Positions 8,177 to 19,026 of a stretch of 36,510 nucleotides of DNA are shown piece after piece. Positions within the stretch are counted from its first letter, which is position 1; every line of letters starts with the position of its first letter. A program made the position numbers and the translations under genes. The DNA is from Tsukamurella sp. M9C (GTDB taxonomy: Bacteria; Actinomycetota; Actinomycetes; Mycobacteriales; Mycobacteriaceae): positions 1-36,510 of the forward strand of contig NZ_JAIULG010000052.1 of NCBI RefSeq assembly GCF_020169415.1, given 5' to 3'. Under the pieces are notes generated by a model. That model had not been told where the DNA came from. It ran no database searches and worked only from the letters and a program-made list of their open reading frames with translations.

Positions 8177-8501
8177 ATTCGGGCTGTTCGGATCGCCGGA
8201 CTCCGACGCCTTCGGCTCCGGCCTGTTCGACGGGGCCGTTCCCGCCGCCGAGCCCGCGCCCGGCGGGCTCTGGGTTCACGCCGACGGCGGCTGGTACGAC
8301 GTGCACGCCCTCGACACCGACGGTGACGGCATGGTCGACACGGGCACTCTCACGGACGCCGACGGCACGGCCGTCTTCACGGACCTCGACGCCGACGGGG
8401 TGGCCGACGTCTACCACCGGGTGCGCGAGAACGGCACCTTCGAGACGTGGCGGTTCGCCGCCGGTCGCTGGCGACTGATGGATAGCGGCGACATTGCTTG
8501 A
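8160..8501 (+). CDS. Small acidic protein with EF-hand-like loops
   Basis: A 113-residue acidic protein with two Ca-binding-like loops of the D-x-D-x-D-G-x-x-D type, DTDGDGMVDT and DLDADGVADV. Each is followed by a beta-rich segment (LWVHADGGWYDVHAL, ETWRFAAGRWRLMDSG). This pattern occurs in small unnamed actinobacterial proteins and resembles dockerin or calcium-loop repeats. There is no signal peptide or membrane segment, so it is probably cytoplasmic. Start: ATG at 8160, overlapping the end of the preceding gene by 17 bases; a second ATG six bases on is also possible. A GGGAGG lies upstream at 8141-8146, somewhat far. Probably the last gene of the 6363-8501 operon. Function unknown; calcium binding is a motif-based guess. 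Confidence 0.72.
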   Translation: MNMDPEFGLFGSPDSDAFGSGLFDGAVPAAEPAPGGLWVHADGGWYDVHALDTDGDGMVDTGTLTDADGTAVFTDLDADGVADVYHRVRENGTFETWRFAAGRWRLMDSGDIA

Positions 8502-8516
8502 CACCGTTCGATAAGG

Positions 8517-8528
8517 TTGCGATCGCAA
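8517..8528. promoter_or_regulatory. 12-bp palindrome upstream of the NRPS
   Basis: TTGCGATCGCAA is a perfect palindrome 20-31 bases before the NRPS start codon, and flanking GGT/ACC extends it imperfectly. It sits in the only non-coding gap (46 bp) before the NRPS gene and is a plausible operator for a dimeric regulator. A TTGACA hexamer at 8498-8503 overlaps the previous stop, but no good -10 lies 17 bases downstream. Confidence 0.45.
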
Positions 8529-8547
8529 ACCTGATTGAGGGGGAACC

Positions 8548-11500
8548 ATGGCGAACCGGTTCAAGACGAGGCGCGCCGCGCGCGCCGGTGTGGCGCTGAC
8601 TCGGGCGCAGGAGTACATCCTCGCCGCCCGCCGCGCCGACGGCGCGGGCCCGGTGTGGATGATCAGCGAGTACGTCGTCCTCGACGGGGACATCGATGAC
8701 GCCGTGCTGCGCCGCGCCGCCGCCTACGTGGCGACCGCCGCCGAGCCCCTCGTGACGCGGATCGACGAGAAGGCGCACACCCAGCACGTCGGTGCCGGTA
8801 CCACCGTTGTCGTGGAGGAGGTCGACCTCCGGCGCGAGGCCGACCCCGAGGAGGCGGCCCGGCGGTTCGCCGCGGACCGTCTGGCCTCGCCTCCGCGGGA
8901 GCCCCGCGTCCGCCTGGCGCTCGTCCGCACCTCCGAGCGCCGGGTGCGGCTGCTCCTCGAATGCGATCTCGCCGTCGCCGACGGCTACACCGCCGCCCGC
9001 GTCCGCGCCGCGATCGCCGCCGCGTACACGGCCCTCGTCGAGGGCCGCTCGCTCGACGCGGACCCCATCCGGCCGCTAAGGGCGCTGCTCGCCGCCGAGT
9101 CCGGCTACCTCTCCTCCCAGGACCGCGGGGAGGACGCCGCCTACTGGCGCGGCGCCGGCCTCCCGGGGCCCGCCGTCCTGCCGGGCGGCGCACCGTCGGG
9201 CGGGGCGAGCGGCCAGGTCCGCGCGCCCCTGCTGTCCGTCCCCGCGGACCTGGTCCGCAGCCTCGACGCCGAGGCCCGCGCCGTGGGCGTGCGGAACTTC
9301 ACCGTCGCCGTCGTGGCCGCCGCGCTCGTCGCCGCGCGACGCACCGGCGCCGAGCGCGTGCGGGTGGACCTGCCCGTCTCGGGACGCATCGACGAGACCG
9401 GCCTCGACACCGATGGTGCCGCCGGGACCACCATCGCGGTGCGCGTCGACCTGCCCCGGGAGGGCACCGTGCGCGCGTGCCTGCGGGCCGTCGACGCCGC
9501 GATCCGCCAGGCCTTCCTGCACCAGCGCGGCCGCCCGCTCGACGGCGAGCACGGCTCGACCGGCGTGGTCGTCAACTACCTGCAGCCGGTGCCCGAGGAC
9601 TTCGCGGGCGTGCCCGGCGGCACCGAGGTGGTCAACGCCGGGCCCGTCCGGCACCTCGCCCTCGTCGCCCTCGTCGTGGACGGTGGGCTCACCCTCGACG
9701 TCCGCGGCCGGGCCGGGGTCTTCGACGCCCCGCAGGTCGCGGCGCTCGCGGCCGAGTGGCGCGGCGCCATCGCGGCGCTCGTCGCCGACCCCGACGCGCT
9801 CCTCGGGCCGTTGCTCGAGGCCGTGCCCGAGGACGTCGCGCCAGAGGCGCCCGCGACCCCTGCCGCCGCGGCGACCGGTGGGGACGACGTCGCGCTCGTC
9901 GCCGAGATGCTCGGCGGCATCCTCGGCGTGCCCGAGGTGGGCCCGGACGACTCGCTGTTCGACCTGGGCGGCACCTCGCTGGTCGCGGTCCGGGTCACCG
10001 ACCGGATCGCCGAGCTGAGGGGTGTGCAGGTCCCCGTGGTGGAGGTCTTCGACAACCCCACGCCCCGCGGCATCGCCGCGCTGATCGCGACCGCGCCGCC
10101 CGTCGCCGCCCCGACGGTCCGACCCCTGAGCGGCCTCGCGCACGCCATCGTGGACGAGACGGCACCGTCGACCTCCCGCCCGGCCGGCCCGTCGATCCCG
10201 TCCCTGGGCGACGTGACGGAGGCCCCCGCCTCGCACGCGCAGGCGGGGCTGTTCCGCGACTTCCAGCTGGGCGGACCCTCGCCGGTCTACAACATGCCGC
10301 TGGTCCTGGACTTCGACGAGCCGATCGACGCCGCCGCGATGGCCCGCGCCGTGCGCGACGTGGTGGTGGGGCACCGGGCGCTGCGCACCGTTCTCCGGCT
10401 GCGCGGCGACGACGTGGTGCAGGACCTCGCCGTCCCCATCGACGACGACCGCCTGCTGGAGCGGCGCACCGTCCCCGCCGAGGAACGCGACGCCGTCGCC
10501 CGGGAGTGCGCGGCGTACGCCTTCGACCTCGCCGCCGAGCCGCCCTTCCGCGGCTGGCTGCTCGAGGATCCCGACCCGGACGAGCCGCCCCGCATGGTCC
10601 TCGTGCTGCACCACACCGCCGGCGACGGCGCCTCCGTGGGACCGCTGCTGCGCGACCTCGTCGCCGCCTACGCCGCCCGCCGCTCCGGCGTCGCGCCGGA
10701 CCTCGGCGCCCTGGCCGTGCAGTACGCGGACTTCGCGGCCTGGCAGCTCGAGCGGCTGCGAGACCCCGACGGTCCCGTCGTCGCGCAGCGCGACTTCTGG
10801 CGCCGCACGCTCGACGGTGCGCCGGCCGAGACCGTGCTGCCCGTGGATCGCCCGTACCCCGTCGACAACGAATTCGACGGCGGCACCGTCGATTTCGCGT
10901 GGCCCGCGGAGCTCGCCGAGCCCCTGCGGAAGCTCGCGCGCGCGCACGGCGCGAGCCTGTTCATGGTCCACTACGCCGCCCTCGCGGCGCTGCTGTCCAA
11001 GCTCGGCGCCGGCGACGACGTGGTGATCGGCACCGCCGCGTCCGGCCGCCCCGCGTCGTGCGACGACGTGGTCGGCATGTTCGTCAACCTGCTGCCGCTG
11101 CGCACCACCGTCGACTGGTCGGCGGAGTTCGGCGACTACCTGCGGCGCACCCGGTCGACGGTGCTCGACGCCTACGCGAACCAGGACGTCCCCTTCGGTG
11201 AGATGGTGGCGATGCAGCCGCGCGGCTCCGCCGACCGGCACCCGATCTTCCAGGTGATCCTCGGCTGGAACGAGGATCCCGGCTGGGGCGACCTGCGCGA
11301 CGTGCTCGGCGCCGAGGCGACGCCGATGGCCGCCGGGACCTCCCGCGCCGACCTGCTGTTCAGCGTCACCGAGTCCGCCGACGGCCTCACCGGCGGCGTC
11401 GAGTACCGCACCGACGTCTTCGACCGCGCCACCGTCGAGGCTCTCGTCGCCCGCTGGCGGCGGCTGCTCGAGCAGGTCGCCGCGGACCCGCGGACGCGGG

Positions 11501-14500
11501 TGGCCGCCCTCGACGTGCTGCTGGACGCCGAGCCCGCGACCCTCGCGGCGTGGGGCGCACCGTCGGGCCCCGAGCGCACCGCGACCGTCCCCGGCCTGAT
11601 CGACGAGTGGATCGCGGCGACGCCCGATGCGCTCGCCCTCGCCGACGACGACGAGTCGTTGACCTACGCCGAGCTCGACCGCGAGGCGAACCGCTGGGCG
11701 CGCTACCTGCGCGGCGAGGGCGTCGGGCCGGGCGACGTGGTCGCGCTGACCGTGCCGCGCTCGGCGCGCCTGATCGTGGCGGAGCTGGCCGTGCTGCGCG
11801 CCGGCGCCGCCTACCTGCCGATCGACCCCGCGTACCCCGCCGAGCGCATCGCCTTCGTGCTGCAGGACGCGGCGCCCCGCCTCGTGATCGGCGCGGACAC
11901 CGCCCCCGACCTGCAGGGCTTCGACGATGCCCGGCTCACCGACGCCGAGCGCGGCGGGCCGCTGCGGCCCGAGGACGCCGCGTACGTCGTCTACACCTCC
12001 GGCACCACCGGCACCCCCAAGGGCGTGGTCGTGCCGCACGCCGGCGCCGCGGGCCTGGCCGCCGCGATCGCCGCCGGGACCGGCGCGGGCGCGGGTGCGC
12101 AGGTGCTGTCGAACTTCTCCGTCGGCTTCGACATCTCCTTCTGGGACCTGCTCAGCGCCCTCGCCACCGGCGGCACGCTGCGGATCTCCGGCGAGACCCG
12201 CGTGGGCGACGAGCTCGCCGACTTCGTGGAGGAGCACGGCGTCACGCACGCGCTCATCACCCCCTCGGTGCTGGCGTCGATCACGCCGGGCCGGATGCCC
12301 GGCCTCGCCTCGCTCACCGTCGGCGCCGAGGCCGTCACCCGCGCACTCGTCGAGACCTGGGCGCCGGGCCGGCGGCTGATCAACGCGTACGGCCCCACCG
12401 AGCTCACCGTCGCCGCGACCGTCGGGCCGCTGACCCCGGGGGAGGGCGCCGTCTCCATCGGCAAGCCCATCGGCGGCTCCCGCGCCTACGTCCTCGACGC
12501 CGGGTTGCGGCGCGTGCCGCCGGGCGTCGTGGGCGAGCTGTACGTCGGCGGGCCCGGCGTGGCCCGCGGCTACGCGGGCCTGCCTGCGCTCACCGCGTCG
12601 CGCTTCGTCGCCGACCCCCTCGGCGCCGACGGCGCGCGCGTCTACCGCACCGGCGATCTGGTGCGCTGGCTGCCCGGTGGCGAGCTGGAGTACGTGGGCC
12701 GCGCCGACGACCAGGTGAAGCTCCGCGGCTTCCGGATCGAGCCCGGCGAGGTCGAGGCGGCGCTCGCGGCGTGCCCCGGCGTCGGCGGCGCGGCCGTCGT
12801 CGTGCAGGGCGACGGTGCCGCCCGGCGCCTCGTCGGGTACGTCACCGGCACGGCGTCCGAGGCGGACGTCCGGGCGCACGCCGCCCGGCGGCTGCCCGCG
12901 CACATGGTGCCCGCCCGGGTGCTCGCGCTCGACGCGCTGCCGCTCACCGCGAACGGCAAGGTCGACCGCGCGGCGCTGCCCGTGCCCGACGCCGGCGACG
13001 ACGCCCCGTACCGGGCGCCCGTCACCTCCGCCGAGGAGATCCTCGCCGGGGTCTTCGCCGAGGTGCTCGGCCGCGAGCAGGTCGGGGTCGACGACTCCTT
13101 CTTCGAGCTGGGCGGCGACTCCATCACGTCGATCCAGCTGGTCGGCCGCGCCCGCGCCGCGGGCCTCACCATCACCGCGCACGACGTCTTCGCGCAGCGC
13201 ACCGTCGCGGGCCTCGCGGCGGTGGCCCGCCGGGCCGACCCCGCCGACGCGGTGCCCGACGACGGCGTCGGCGAGATCGCGCCCACGCCGGTCCTGTCCT
13301 GGTTCGCCGCGCACGGCGGCACCCCCGAGGGCTTCCACCAGTCGGTGCTGGTCCGCACCCCGTCGGGCGTGGGCACGGAGACGCTGCACGCCCTGACGCA
13401 GGCGATCCTCGACCGGCACGACGCCCTCCGCGCGGAGATCGGCACGGCGCCCGGGGGCGGCTCGTCGCTCGTGGTGCGGCCCGTCGGTGCCGTCGCCGCG
13501 GCCGACGTCGTGGACCGCGTCGACGCCACCGGTCTGTCGATCGACGAGGTCGGCGCTATGATCGCCGCCGAGCACCGCCGCGTGACGTCCCTGCTGCGGC
13601 CCGGCGCACCGTCGCTGCTGCGGGTCGTGTGGTTCGACCTGGGCCCGGAGCGGGAGGGCGCGCTGCTGGTCGCGGCCCACCACTTCGTGGTCGACGGGGT
13701 CTCGTGGCGCATCCTGCTCACCGACCTCGCGACGGGCTGGCACGCCGCCTCGACGGGCCGGCCCGTGGTGACGGCCCCGGTGGGCAGCTCCTTCCGCCGC
13801 TGGTCGACGGTGCTCGCGGACCGTGCCGCGCAGGTGCGGCCGGAGGACGTCGAGCACTGGCGGTCGGTGCTCGACGGTGCGCCCTCGCTGGTCGACGGCG
13901 CCCTCGACCCCGCCCGCGACACCCACGGCGCGGCCGGCCGCGCGGAGCTGACGCTGCCCGCCGAGATCGCCGGGCCGCTGCTCGGTGCGGTGCCGGAGTC
14001 CTTCCACGCGGGCGTGCAGGACGTGCTGCTCGCGGCCTTCGCGACCGCGGTCACCGCGTGGGCGGGCGAGCGCGGCCGCGACGCCGACTCCGCGCTCGTC
14101 GAGGTGGAGACCCACGGCCGCGACGAGTCCCTGGCGCCCGGGCTGGACCTCTCGCGCACCGTCGGGTGGTTCACGAACGTCCACCCCGTGCGGCTGCGGC
14201 CGGGCACGGACGGCCCCGCCACGGCGGTCAAGCGCATCAAGGAGCAGCTGCGGGCCGTGCCCGGCGGCGGCCTCGGCTACGGCCTCGCGCGGTACGGCGG
14301 CGCCGGGAGCGGAGCGAGCGGGCCGGATCAGCACGGCCACGGCACGGCGGCGGAGCTCGCCGCGCTGCCGCAGCCGGAGATCGGCTTCAACTACCTGGGC
14401 CGCACGACCGGCGCGGGCGATCAGGCGTGGGCGCCCGACCGCCGCTTCCCCGACCTCTCCCCGGCGCCCGACGCGCTCGCGCTGATGCACGCCGTCGAGG

Positions 14501-17500
14501 TGAACGCCGTCGCCCGCGACGGCGCGGACGGGCCCGAGCTGGTCGCGGCCTGGACGTGGGCACCGGCGCTGATCGACGAGGATGCGGTCCGCCGGCTCGG
14601 CGCCCTGTGGTTCGACGCGCTGCGTGACGTGGTGGCCGCGGCGGGCAGCGGCGGCGGGCACACCCCGTCGGACTTCCCGCTGGTCGCGCTCACGGGCGAG
14701 CAGGTCGAGCGCCTCGACGAGCGGTACCCGGGCCTGGAGGACGTGCTGCCGCTGACGCTGCTGCAACAGGGATTCCGCTACCACGCCGAGCTCGGCGACG
14801 CGGCGGGCGACGCCGCCGATCCGTACGTCGTGCAGACGGTGATCGACTTCGAGGGCGTCCTCGACGCGGACCGCTTCGCCGAATCGGTGCGCGCGCTGCT
14901 GGCCCGCCGCGAGGCGCTGCGCGCCCGGTTCGTCGCCGACGGGCTGGACGCCCCCGTCCAGGTCATCGCGGCGCCCGGGCCGGTGCCCTTCCGCCACGAG
15001 GACGTGCGCGCGGAAGACGACCCGGACGCCCGGTTCGTCGAGCTCGCCGCCGCCGAGCGGCGCCGCGGCTTCCGCCTCGACCGCGAACCCGGCATGCGGT
15101 TCCTGCTGGTCCGGGTGGGCGAGCGCGACGTGCGGCTGGTGGTGACGAACCACCACATCCTGTGGGACGGCTGGTCGGCGCCGGTGATCTTCCGCGATCT
15201 CCTGGCGGGGTACGCGGGCATCGATCCCGACGCCCTCGGCGGGCCGCGGGCGGGCCTGCGCGACTACTTCACCTGGCTGCAGGGGCGCGACCGGGCGGCC
15301 GCGCGCGCCGTCTGGGCGGCGGAGCTGGACGGCCTCGACGAGCCGACGCTCGTCGCGCGCGACCGCCCGCTGCGGTCCGGGGCCGACGGCGGACCGTCGG
15401 GCGAGGGACACGACGAGGTGCGTGCGATCGTCCCCGACAACCTCAACGCGGCCGTCACCCGCCTCGCGGGCACGCTCGGCACCACGCCCGGCGCGGTGCT
15501 GCAGGCGACGTGGGCGATCGCGCTGGGCGGCGCGACCGGCCGGGGCGACGTGGTCTTCGGGTCCGTGCAGTCGGGCCGCCCCGCGCAGCTCGACGGCGTC
15601 GAGGACCTGGTGGGCCTTCTCATCACCACCTCCCCGGTGCGGGTCCCCCTCGATCCGCGCGCGACGGTCCGCGAGGTCGTCCTCGGCGTGCAGGAGCAGT
15701 ACGTGCGCCTGCTCGACCACCAGCACCTCGGCCTCACCGAGATCGCCCGCGCCACCGGCCGGGACGAGCTCTTCGACTCGCTGTTCGTGGTGGAGAACTA
15801 CCCGTCGACGGCGGGCGCGACGATCCCCGGCACCGACGTCGAGGTCGTCGACGTGCACGGCGACGAGGCCACCCACTACCCGCTCTCCGTCGCGGTGGTC
15901 CCGGGGCGGACCATGCACGTCCGCGCGGGTTTCCGCACCGACGCGCTGGACCGCGGCTGGGTCGAGGACCTGATCGACCGGTGGCGCCGCGTGCTGACCG
16001 CCGCGGTCACCCGGCCCGACGCCCGCCTCGCCGACGTCGACGGCACCGGCGAGACCGAACGGCTGCTCGTGCGCCGCTGGGGCGGCGCCATCGGCGGCGT
16101 CCCGGCCCGCACGCTCCCGGAGCTCTTCGCCCGACGCGCCGCGGCCCGCCCCCGCTCCCGCGCGGTCGCCGGCGACGGAGCCCCGCTCAGCTACGCCGAG
16201 CTCGACGCGTTGTCGAACCGGTGGGCGCGGCGCTTCCTCGCGAAGGGCGTCGGCCCGGGCGACGTGGTCGCGGTGACCGCGCCGCGCTCGATCGGCTTCG
16301 TCGCCGTGGTGCTCGGCGTCGCGAAGGCGGGCGCCGCCTTCCTGCCCATCGACGCCGCGACGCCGCGCGAGCGCATCGAGGCCATGTTCGGTGACGCGCA
16401 CCCGGTCCTCGAGGTCGACGGTGCGCTGCTCGACGCCGGCCCGGGCGACGCCGGGGACGAGCCCGTCACGGACGCCGACCGGCGGTCGCCGCTGACCGCG
16501 CAGGACGCCGCGTACGTCATCTTCACCTCGGGCTCGACGGGCACGCCCAAGGGCGTCGCGGTCACCCACGCCGGCCTCGCCGACCTGGTGCGGACCTTCG
16601 ACGAGCTGGACCTGGGCCCGGGGACGCGGATGCTGCACAACGCCTCCGTCGGCTTCGACGCGGCGGTGTGGGAGCTGCTGTGCGCCCTCGGCACGGGCGG
16701 CACGCTCGTCGTCTCGGCGACGGTGCGCGCGGGCCGCGAGCTCGCCGACTTCGTCGAGAAGCACCGGGTCACCAACGCGGTGCTCACCCCGTCCGTGCTG
16801 GCGTCGGTGCCCGCCGGGCGGATGCGGGGCCTCACGTCGCTGGTGGTCGCGGCCGAGGCGGTGCCGCGCGCGCTCGTCGACCGCTGGGGCCGCGGCCGCC
16901 GGCTGGTCAACGCCTACGGCCCCACCGAGGCGACGATCGCCGTCTCCTTCGCGCGCATCCGCCCCGGGGGCGCCGGCCCGGTGCCCATCGGCCGGCCCGT
17001 CCGCGGCATGGCGGTCCGGGTGCTCGACGGTGCCCTCCGGCGCGTCGCGCCGGGCGTCGTGGGCGAGCTGTACGTCGCCGGTGCCGCGGTCGCCCGCGGC
17101 TACGTGGGCCGCCCGGGCCTCACGGCGTCGCGGTTCGTCGCCGACCCGTACGGCGGGTCCGGGGCGCGCATGTACCGGACGGGCGACCTGGTGCGGTGGC
17201 TGCCCGACGGTGCCCTGGAGTACGTGGGCCGCGCCGACGACCAGGTGAAGATCCGCGGCGTGCGGGTCGAGCTGGGCGAGGTCGAGGCGGCGCTGGCCGC
17301 GGTCCCCGGCGTGAGCGCCGCGGTCGCCCTCGTGCGCGACGGCGCCCGCGGCGGCCGGCTCGTCGGCTACGTCGTCGCGCCCGGCCTCGCGCCGGACGAG
17401 GTGACAGCCGTCGTCGCGCGGCGGCTGCCCGCCGCGATGGTCCCGTTCGTCGTGGTGCTCGACGCCCTGCCGCTCACCCCGAGCGGCAAGCTCGACCGCG

Positions 17501-18933
17501 CGGCGCTGCCGGAGCCGGTGTTCGCCGCGGCCGCCGGGTACCGCGCGCCGGAGACCGACGAGGAGCGGGCCATGGTCGCGCTGTTCGAGTCGGTCCTCGA
17601 CGCCGAGGACGTGGGGCTCGACGACTCCTTCTTCGAGCTCGGCGGCGATTCGCTGTCGCTGATGCGGCTGGTGGACCGCGTGGACGTCGACTTCGGGGTG
17701 CGGGTGCCGATCGCGGGGCTCTTCGAGAGCGCCACCCCGGCGTCGGTGCTGGCGTCGCTGTCCGAGGCCGGCCGGCCCCGGGCGGTGGAGGTCCCCGTCG
17801 ACGACGTGCGGTTCGCGCCGTCGGCGCCCGACGTGACGCCCACCGGCCACGAGGTCCTGGTCACCGGCGCGACCGGCCTGCTGGGCGGGCACCTGATCCG
17901 CGCCGTGCTCGAGGCCGATCCGACGGCCCGCGTGCAGGCCCTGGTCCGCGCCCGCGACGAGGCGTCGGGGCTCGAGCGCATCCGCACGACCATGCGGGGC
18001 TACGGCTCCTGGTCGGACGGCTACGAGGACCGCATCACCGCGCTCCCCGGCGACCTCGCGCTACCCGCCCTGGGGATCGAGGCCGCCGTCTGGGACCGCG
18101 TGATCGAGCAGGTCAACGCGATCATCCACTGCGGCGCGCGGGTCAACCACGTCGAGCCGTACGCGCGACTGCGGGCGGCCAACGTGGACTCGACGCGGTT
18201 CCTGCTGGAGCTGGCCTCGCGCCGGCCGGGGACGGTCTTCCAGTTCGTCTCCACCATCTCGGCGGCGGGCGCCTTCGAGGAGATCCCCGACGCCGGGTAC
18301 ACGCACTCCAAGTGGGTGGCCGAGCGGGTCGTGGAGCTCGCGGCGGCGAGCGGCGTGCGGTCGACGATCCTGCGGCCCGGCCTGCTGACCGGGTCCCTGG
18401 AGTCGGGCGCCACCAACACCGACGACGCCTTCTGGAACCTCGTCCGGTCGATCGCGACGGTGGGGGCGGCACCGTCGGAGCTGCTGGACCAGACGATCGA
18501 GATGACCCCCGTCGACCGGGCGGCCGAGGCGATGGTCGACGTCCTGCGCGCCGACGCCGAGCCGCTGCGGACGCTCGAGGTGGGCAGCGGTTCCCGGGTG
18601 AGCTGGGCCGAGATCGTCGGGGCGCTGCGCCGCGGCGGCTACCCCGTCGAGGCGGTGCCGGGTCACGTCTTCCTGGAGCGGCAGACCGCCGCCTTCCGGG
18701 ACCGGCCCGAGGTGGCGGAGGCGCTCGCGCGCGCCATCCTGCTGATCCGTGCCGGTCTGGAGCGCGAGACCGTCGGCGAGGGCGGCGGCTGGACCCCGAC
18801 GAGCGCCGCCGACGGGCGCATCGGGCTCGACGGTGACCGGGGCCCCGTCGGGGACGCCGGGCTCGACGTCTACGTCGACTACTTGGTACGCATCGGCTTC
18901 CTCCCGGGCGCAGGAGAAGTGGTCGACGTGTGA
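8548..18933 (+). CDS. Nonribosomal peptide synthetase, C*-T/C-A-T-E/C-A-T-reductase
   Basis: A 3461-residue cytoplasmic NRPS. Domains by motif: C1 (about 15-420), with the HHxxxDG site degenerated to DLAVADG at 140-146; T1 with LGGTSL, Ser477; C2 (about 550-985), HHTAGDG at 688-694; A1 (about 1000-1490), with [11 protein letters not shown] from 1149, NAYGPTE from 1279 and Lys1471; T2 with GGDSI, Ser1525; epimerase (about 1570-2030), with HHFVVDG at 1711-1717 and FNYLG at 1947; C3 (about 2065-2500), HHILWDGWS from 2202, D-type donor character; A2, with [11 protein letters not shown] from 2659, NAYGPTE from 2788 and Lys2981; T3 with GGDSL, Ser3035; terminal thioester reductase, with GATGLLGG at 3107 and Tyr3251/Lys3255. 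Predicted product: a capped D-aa1-aa2 released as aldehyde or alcohol. T1 has no adenylation domain and must be loaded in trans or be a relic. Start: ATG at 8548 behind GAGGGGG. Codon use matches its neighbours. No MbtH gene, PPTase or exporter lies close by. Confidence 0.95.
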   Translation: MANRFKTRRAARAGVALTRAQEYILAARRADGAGPVWMISEYVVLDGDIDDAVLRRAAAYVATAAEPLVTRIDEKAHTQHVGAGTTVVVEEVDLRREADPEEAARRFAADRLASPPREPRVRLALVRTSERRVRLLLECDLAVADGYTAARVRAAIAAAYTALVEGRSLDADPIRPLRALLAAESGYLSSQDRGEDAAYWRGAGLPGPAVLPGGAPSGGASGQVRAPLLSVPADLVRSLDAEARAVGVRNFTVAVVAAALVAARRTGAERVRVDLPVSGRIDETGLDTDGAAGTTIAVRVDLPREGTVRACLRAVDAAIRQAFLHQRGRPLDGEHGSTGVVVNYLQPVPEDFAGVPGGTEVVNAGPVRHLALVALVVDGGLTLDVRGRAGVFDAPQVAALAAEWRGAIAALVADPDALLGPLLEAVPEDVAPEAPATPAAAATGGDDVALVAEMLGGILGVPEVGPDDSLFDLGGTSLVAVRVTDRIAELRGVQVPVVEVFDNPTPRGIAALIATAPPVAAPTVRPLSGLAHAIVDETAPSTSRPAGPSIPSLGDVTEAPASHAQAGLFRDFQLGGPSPVYNMPLVLDFDEPIDAAAMARAVRDVVVGHRALRTVLRLRGDDVVQDLAVPIDDDRLLERRTVPAEERDAVARECAAYAFDLAAEPPFRGWLLEDPDPDEPPRMVLVLHHTAGDGASVGPLLRDLVAAYAARRSGVAPDLGALAVQYADFAAWQLERLRDPDGPVVAQRDFWRRTLDGAPAETVLPVDRPYPVDNEFDGGTVDFAWPAELAEPLRKLARAHGASLFMVHYAALAALLSKLGAGDDVVIGTAASGRPASCDDVVGMFVNLLPLRTTVDWSAEFGDYLRRTRSTVLDAYANQDVPFGEMVAMQPRGSADRHPIFQVILGWNEDPGWGDLRDVLGAEATPMAAGTSRADLLFSVTESADGLTGGVEYRTDVFDRATVEALVARWRRLLEQVAADPRTRVAALDVLLDAEPATLAAWGAPSGPERTATVPGLIDEWIAATPDALALADDDESLTYAELDREANRWARYLRGEGVGPGDVVALTVPRSARLIVAELAVLRAGAAYLPIDPAYPAERIAFVLQDAAPRLVIGADTAPDLQGFDDARLTDAERGGPLRPEDAAYVVYTSGTTGTPKGVVVPHAGAAGLAAAIAAGTGAGAGAQVLSNFSVGFDISFWDLLSALATGGTLRISGETRVGDELADFVEEHGVTHALITPSVLASITPGRMPGLASLTVGAEAVTRALVETWAPGRRLINAYGPTELTVAATVGPLTPGEGAVSIGKPIGGSRAYVLDAGLRRVPPGVVGELYVGGPGVARGYAGLPALTASRFVADPLGADGARVYRTGDLVRWLPGGELEYVGRADDQVKLRGFRIEPGEVEAALAACPGVGGAAVVVQGDGAARRLVGYVTGTASEADVRAHAARRLPAHMVPARVLALDALPLTANGKVDRAALPVPDAGDDAPYRAPVTSAEEILAGVFAEVLGREQVGVDDSFFELGGDSITSIQLVGRARAAGLTITAHDVFAQRTVAGLAAVARRADPADAVPDDGVGEIAPTPVLSWFAAHGGTPEGFHQSVLVRTPSGVGTETLHALTQAILDRHDALRAEIGTAPGGGSSLVVRPVGAVAAADVVDRVDATGLSIDEVGAMIAAEHRRVTSLLRPGAPSLLRVVWFDLGPEREGALLVAAHHFVVDGVSWRILLTDLATGWHAASTGRPVVTAPVGSSFRRWSTVLADRAAQVRPEDVEHWRSVLDGAPSLVDGALDPARDTHGAAGRAELTLPAEIAGPLLGAVPESFHAGVQDVLLAAFATAVTAWAGERGRDADSALVEVETHGRDESLAPGLDLSRTVGWFTNVHPVRLRPGTDGPATAVKRIKEQLRAVPGGGLGYGLARYGGAGSGASGPDQHGHGTAAELAALPQPEIGFNYLGRTTGAGDQAWAPDRRFPDLSPAPDALALMHAVEVNAVARDGADGPELVAAWTWAPALIDEDAVRRLGALWFDALRDVVAAAGSGGGHTPSDFPLVALTGEQVERLDERYPGLEDVLPLTLLQQGFRYHAELGDAAGDAADPYVVQTVIDFEGVLDADRFAESVRALLARREALRARFVADGLDAPVQVIAAPGPVPFRHEDVRAEDDPDARFVELAAAERRRGFRLDREPGMRFLLVRVGERDVRLVVTNHHILWDGWSAPVIFRDLLAGYAGIDPDALGGPRAGLRDYFTWLQGRDRAAARAVWAAELDGLDEPTLVARDRPLRSGADGGPSGEGHDEVRAIVPDNLNAAVTRLAGTLGTTPGAVLQATWAIALGGATGRGDVVFGSVQSGRPAQLDGVEDLVGLLITTSPVRVPLDPRATVREVVLGVQEQYVRLLDHQHLGLTEIARATGRDELFDSLFVVENYPSTAGATIPGTDVEVVDVHGDEATHYPLSVAVVPGRTMHVRAGFRTDALDRGWVEDLIDRWRRVLTAAVTRPDARLADVDGTGETERLLVRRWGGAIGGVPARTLPELFARRAAARPRSRAVAGDGAPLSYAELDALSNRWARRFLAKGVGPGDVVAVTAPRSIGFVAVVLGVAKAGAAFLPIDAATPRERIEAMFGDAHPVLEVDGALLDAGPGDAGDEPVTDADRRSPLTAQDAAYVIFTSGSTGTPKGVAVTHAGLADLVRTFDELDLGPGTRMLHNASVGFDAAVWELLCALGTGGTLVVSATVRAGRELADFVEKHRVTNAVLTPSVLASVPAGRMRGLTSLVVAAEAVPRALVDRWGRGRRLVNAYGPTEATIAVSFARIRPGGAGPVPIGRPVRGMAVRVLDGALRRVAPGVVGELYVAGAAVARGYVGRPGLTASRFVADPYGGSGARMYRTGDLVRWLPDGALEYVGRADDQVKIRGVRVELGEVEAALAAVPGVSAAVALVRDGARGGRLVGYVVAPGLAPDEVTAVVARRLPAAMVPFVVVLDALPLTPSGKLDRAALPEPVFAAAAGYRAPETDEERAMVALFESVLDAEDVGLDDSFFELGGDSLSLMRLVDRVDVDFGVRVPIAGLFESATPASVLASLSEAGRPRAVEVPVDDVRFAPSAPDVTPTGHEVLVTGATGLLGGHLIRAVLEADPTARVQALVRARDEASGLERIRTTMRGYGSWSDGYEDRITALPGDLALPALGIEAAVWDRVIEQVNAIIHCGARVNHVEPYARLRAANVDSTRFLLELASRRPGTVFQFVSTISAAGAFEEIPDAGYTHSKWVAERVVELAAASGVRSTILRPGLLTGSLESGATNTDDAFWNLVRSIATVGAAPSELLDQTIEMTPVDRAAEAMVDVLRADAEPLRTLEVGSGSRVSWAEIVGALRRGGYPVEAVPGHVFLERQTAAFRDRPEVAEALARAILLIRAGLERETVGEGGGWTPTSAADGRIGLDGDRGPVGDAGLDVYVDYLVRIGFLPGAGEVVDV

Positions 18934-18984
18934 TGTGAGATGTTGCACGTCACCCTCGGTTCTGTGACCTTGCCCGATGTGTGA
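18929..18984. promoter_or_regulatory. Cluster of TGTGA half-sites before pckG
   Basis: The pentamer TGTGA, the half-site of CRP/GlxR-type regulators, occurs four times (18929, 18934, 18963, 18980), with a TCAC at 18950. None forms the standard TGTGA-N6-TCACA palindrome. Control of a gluconeogenic gene by such a regulator is plausible, but this evidence is weak. Confidence 0.25.
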
Positions 18985-19026
18985 CACTGGTTCAAAGGTT
19001 CGGTACGACTTTCGGAGATGACACAC

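Noticed and set aside
8498-8520. TTGACA at 8498 as the -35 of an NRPS promoter
   Set aside because: No acceptable -10 hexamer lies 16-19 bases downstream; the hexamer also overlaps the preceding stop codon.
9076-17892. Minus-strand open frame of 2938 codons antisense to the NRPS
   Set aside because: Composition is the typical antisense artefact of GC-rich genes; the plus strand carries all NRPS motifs.
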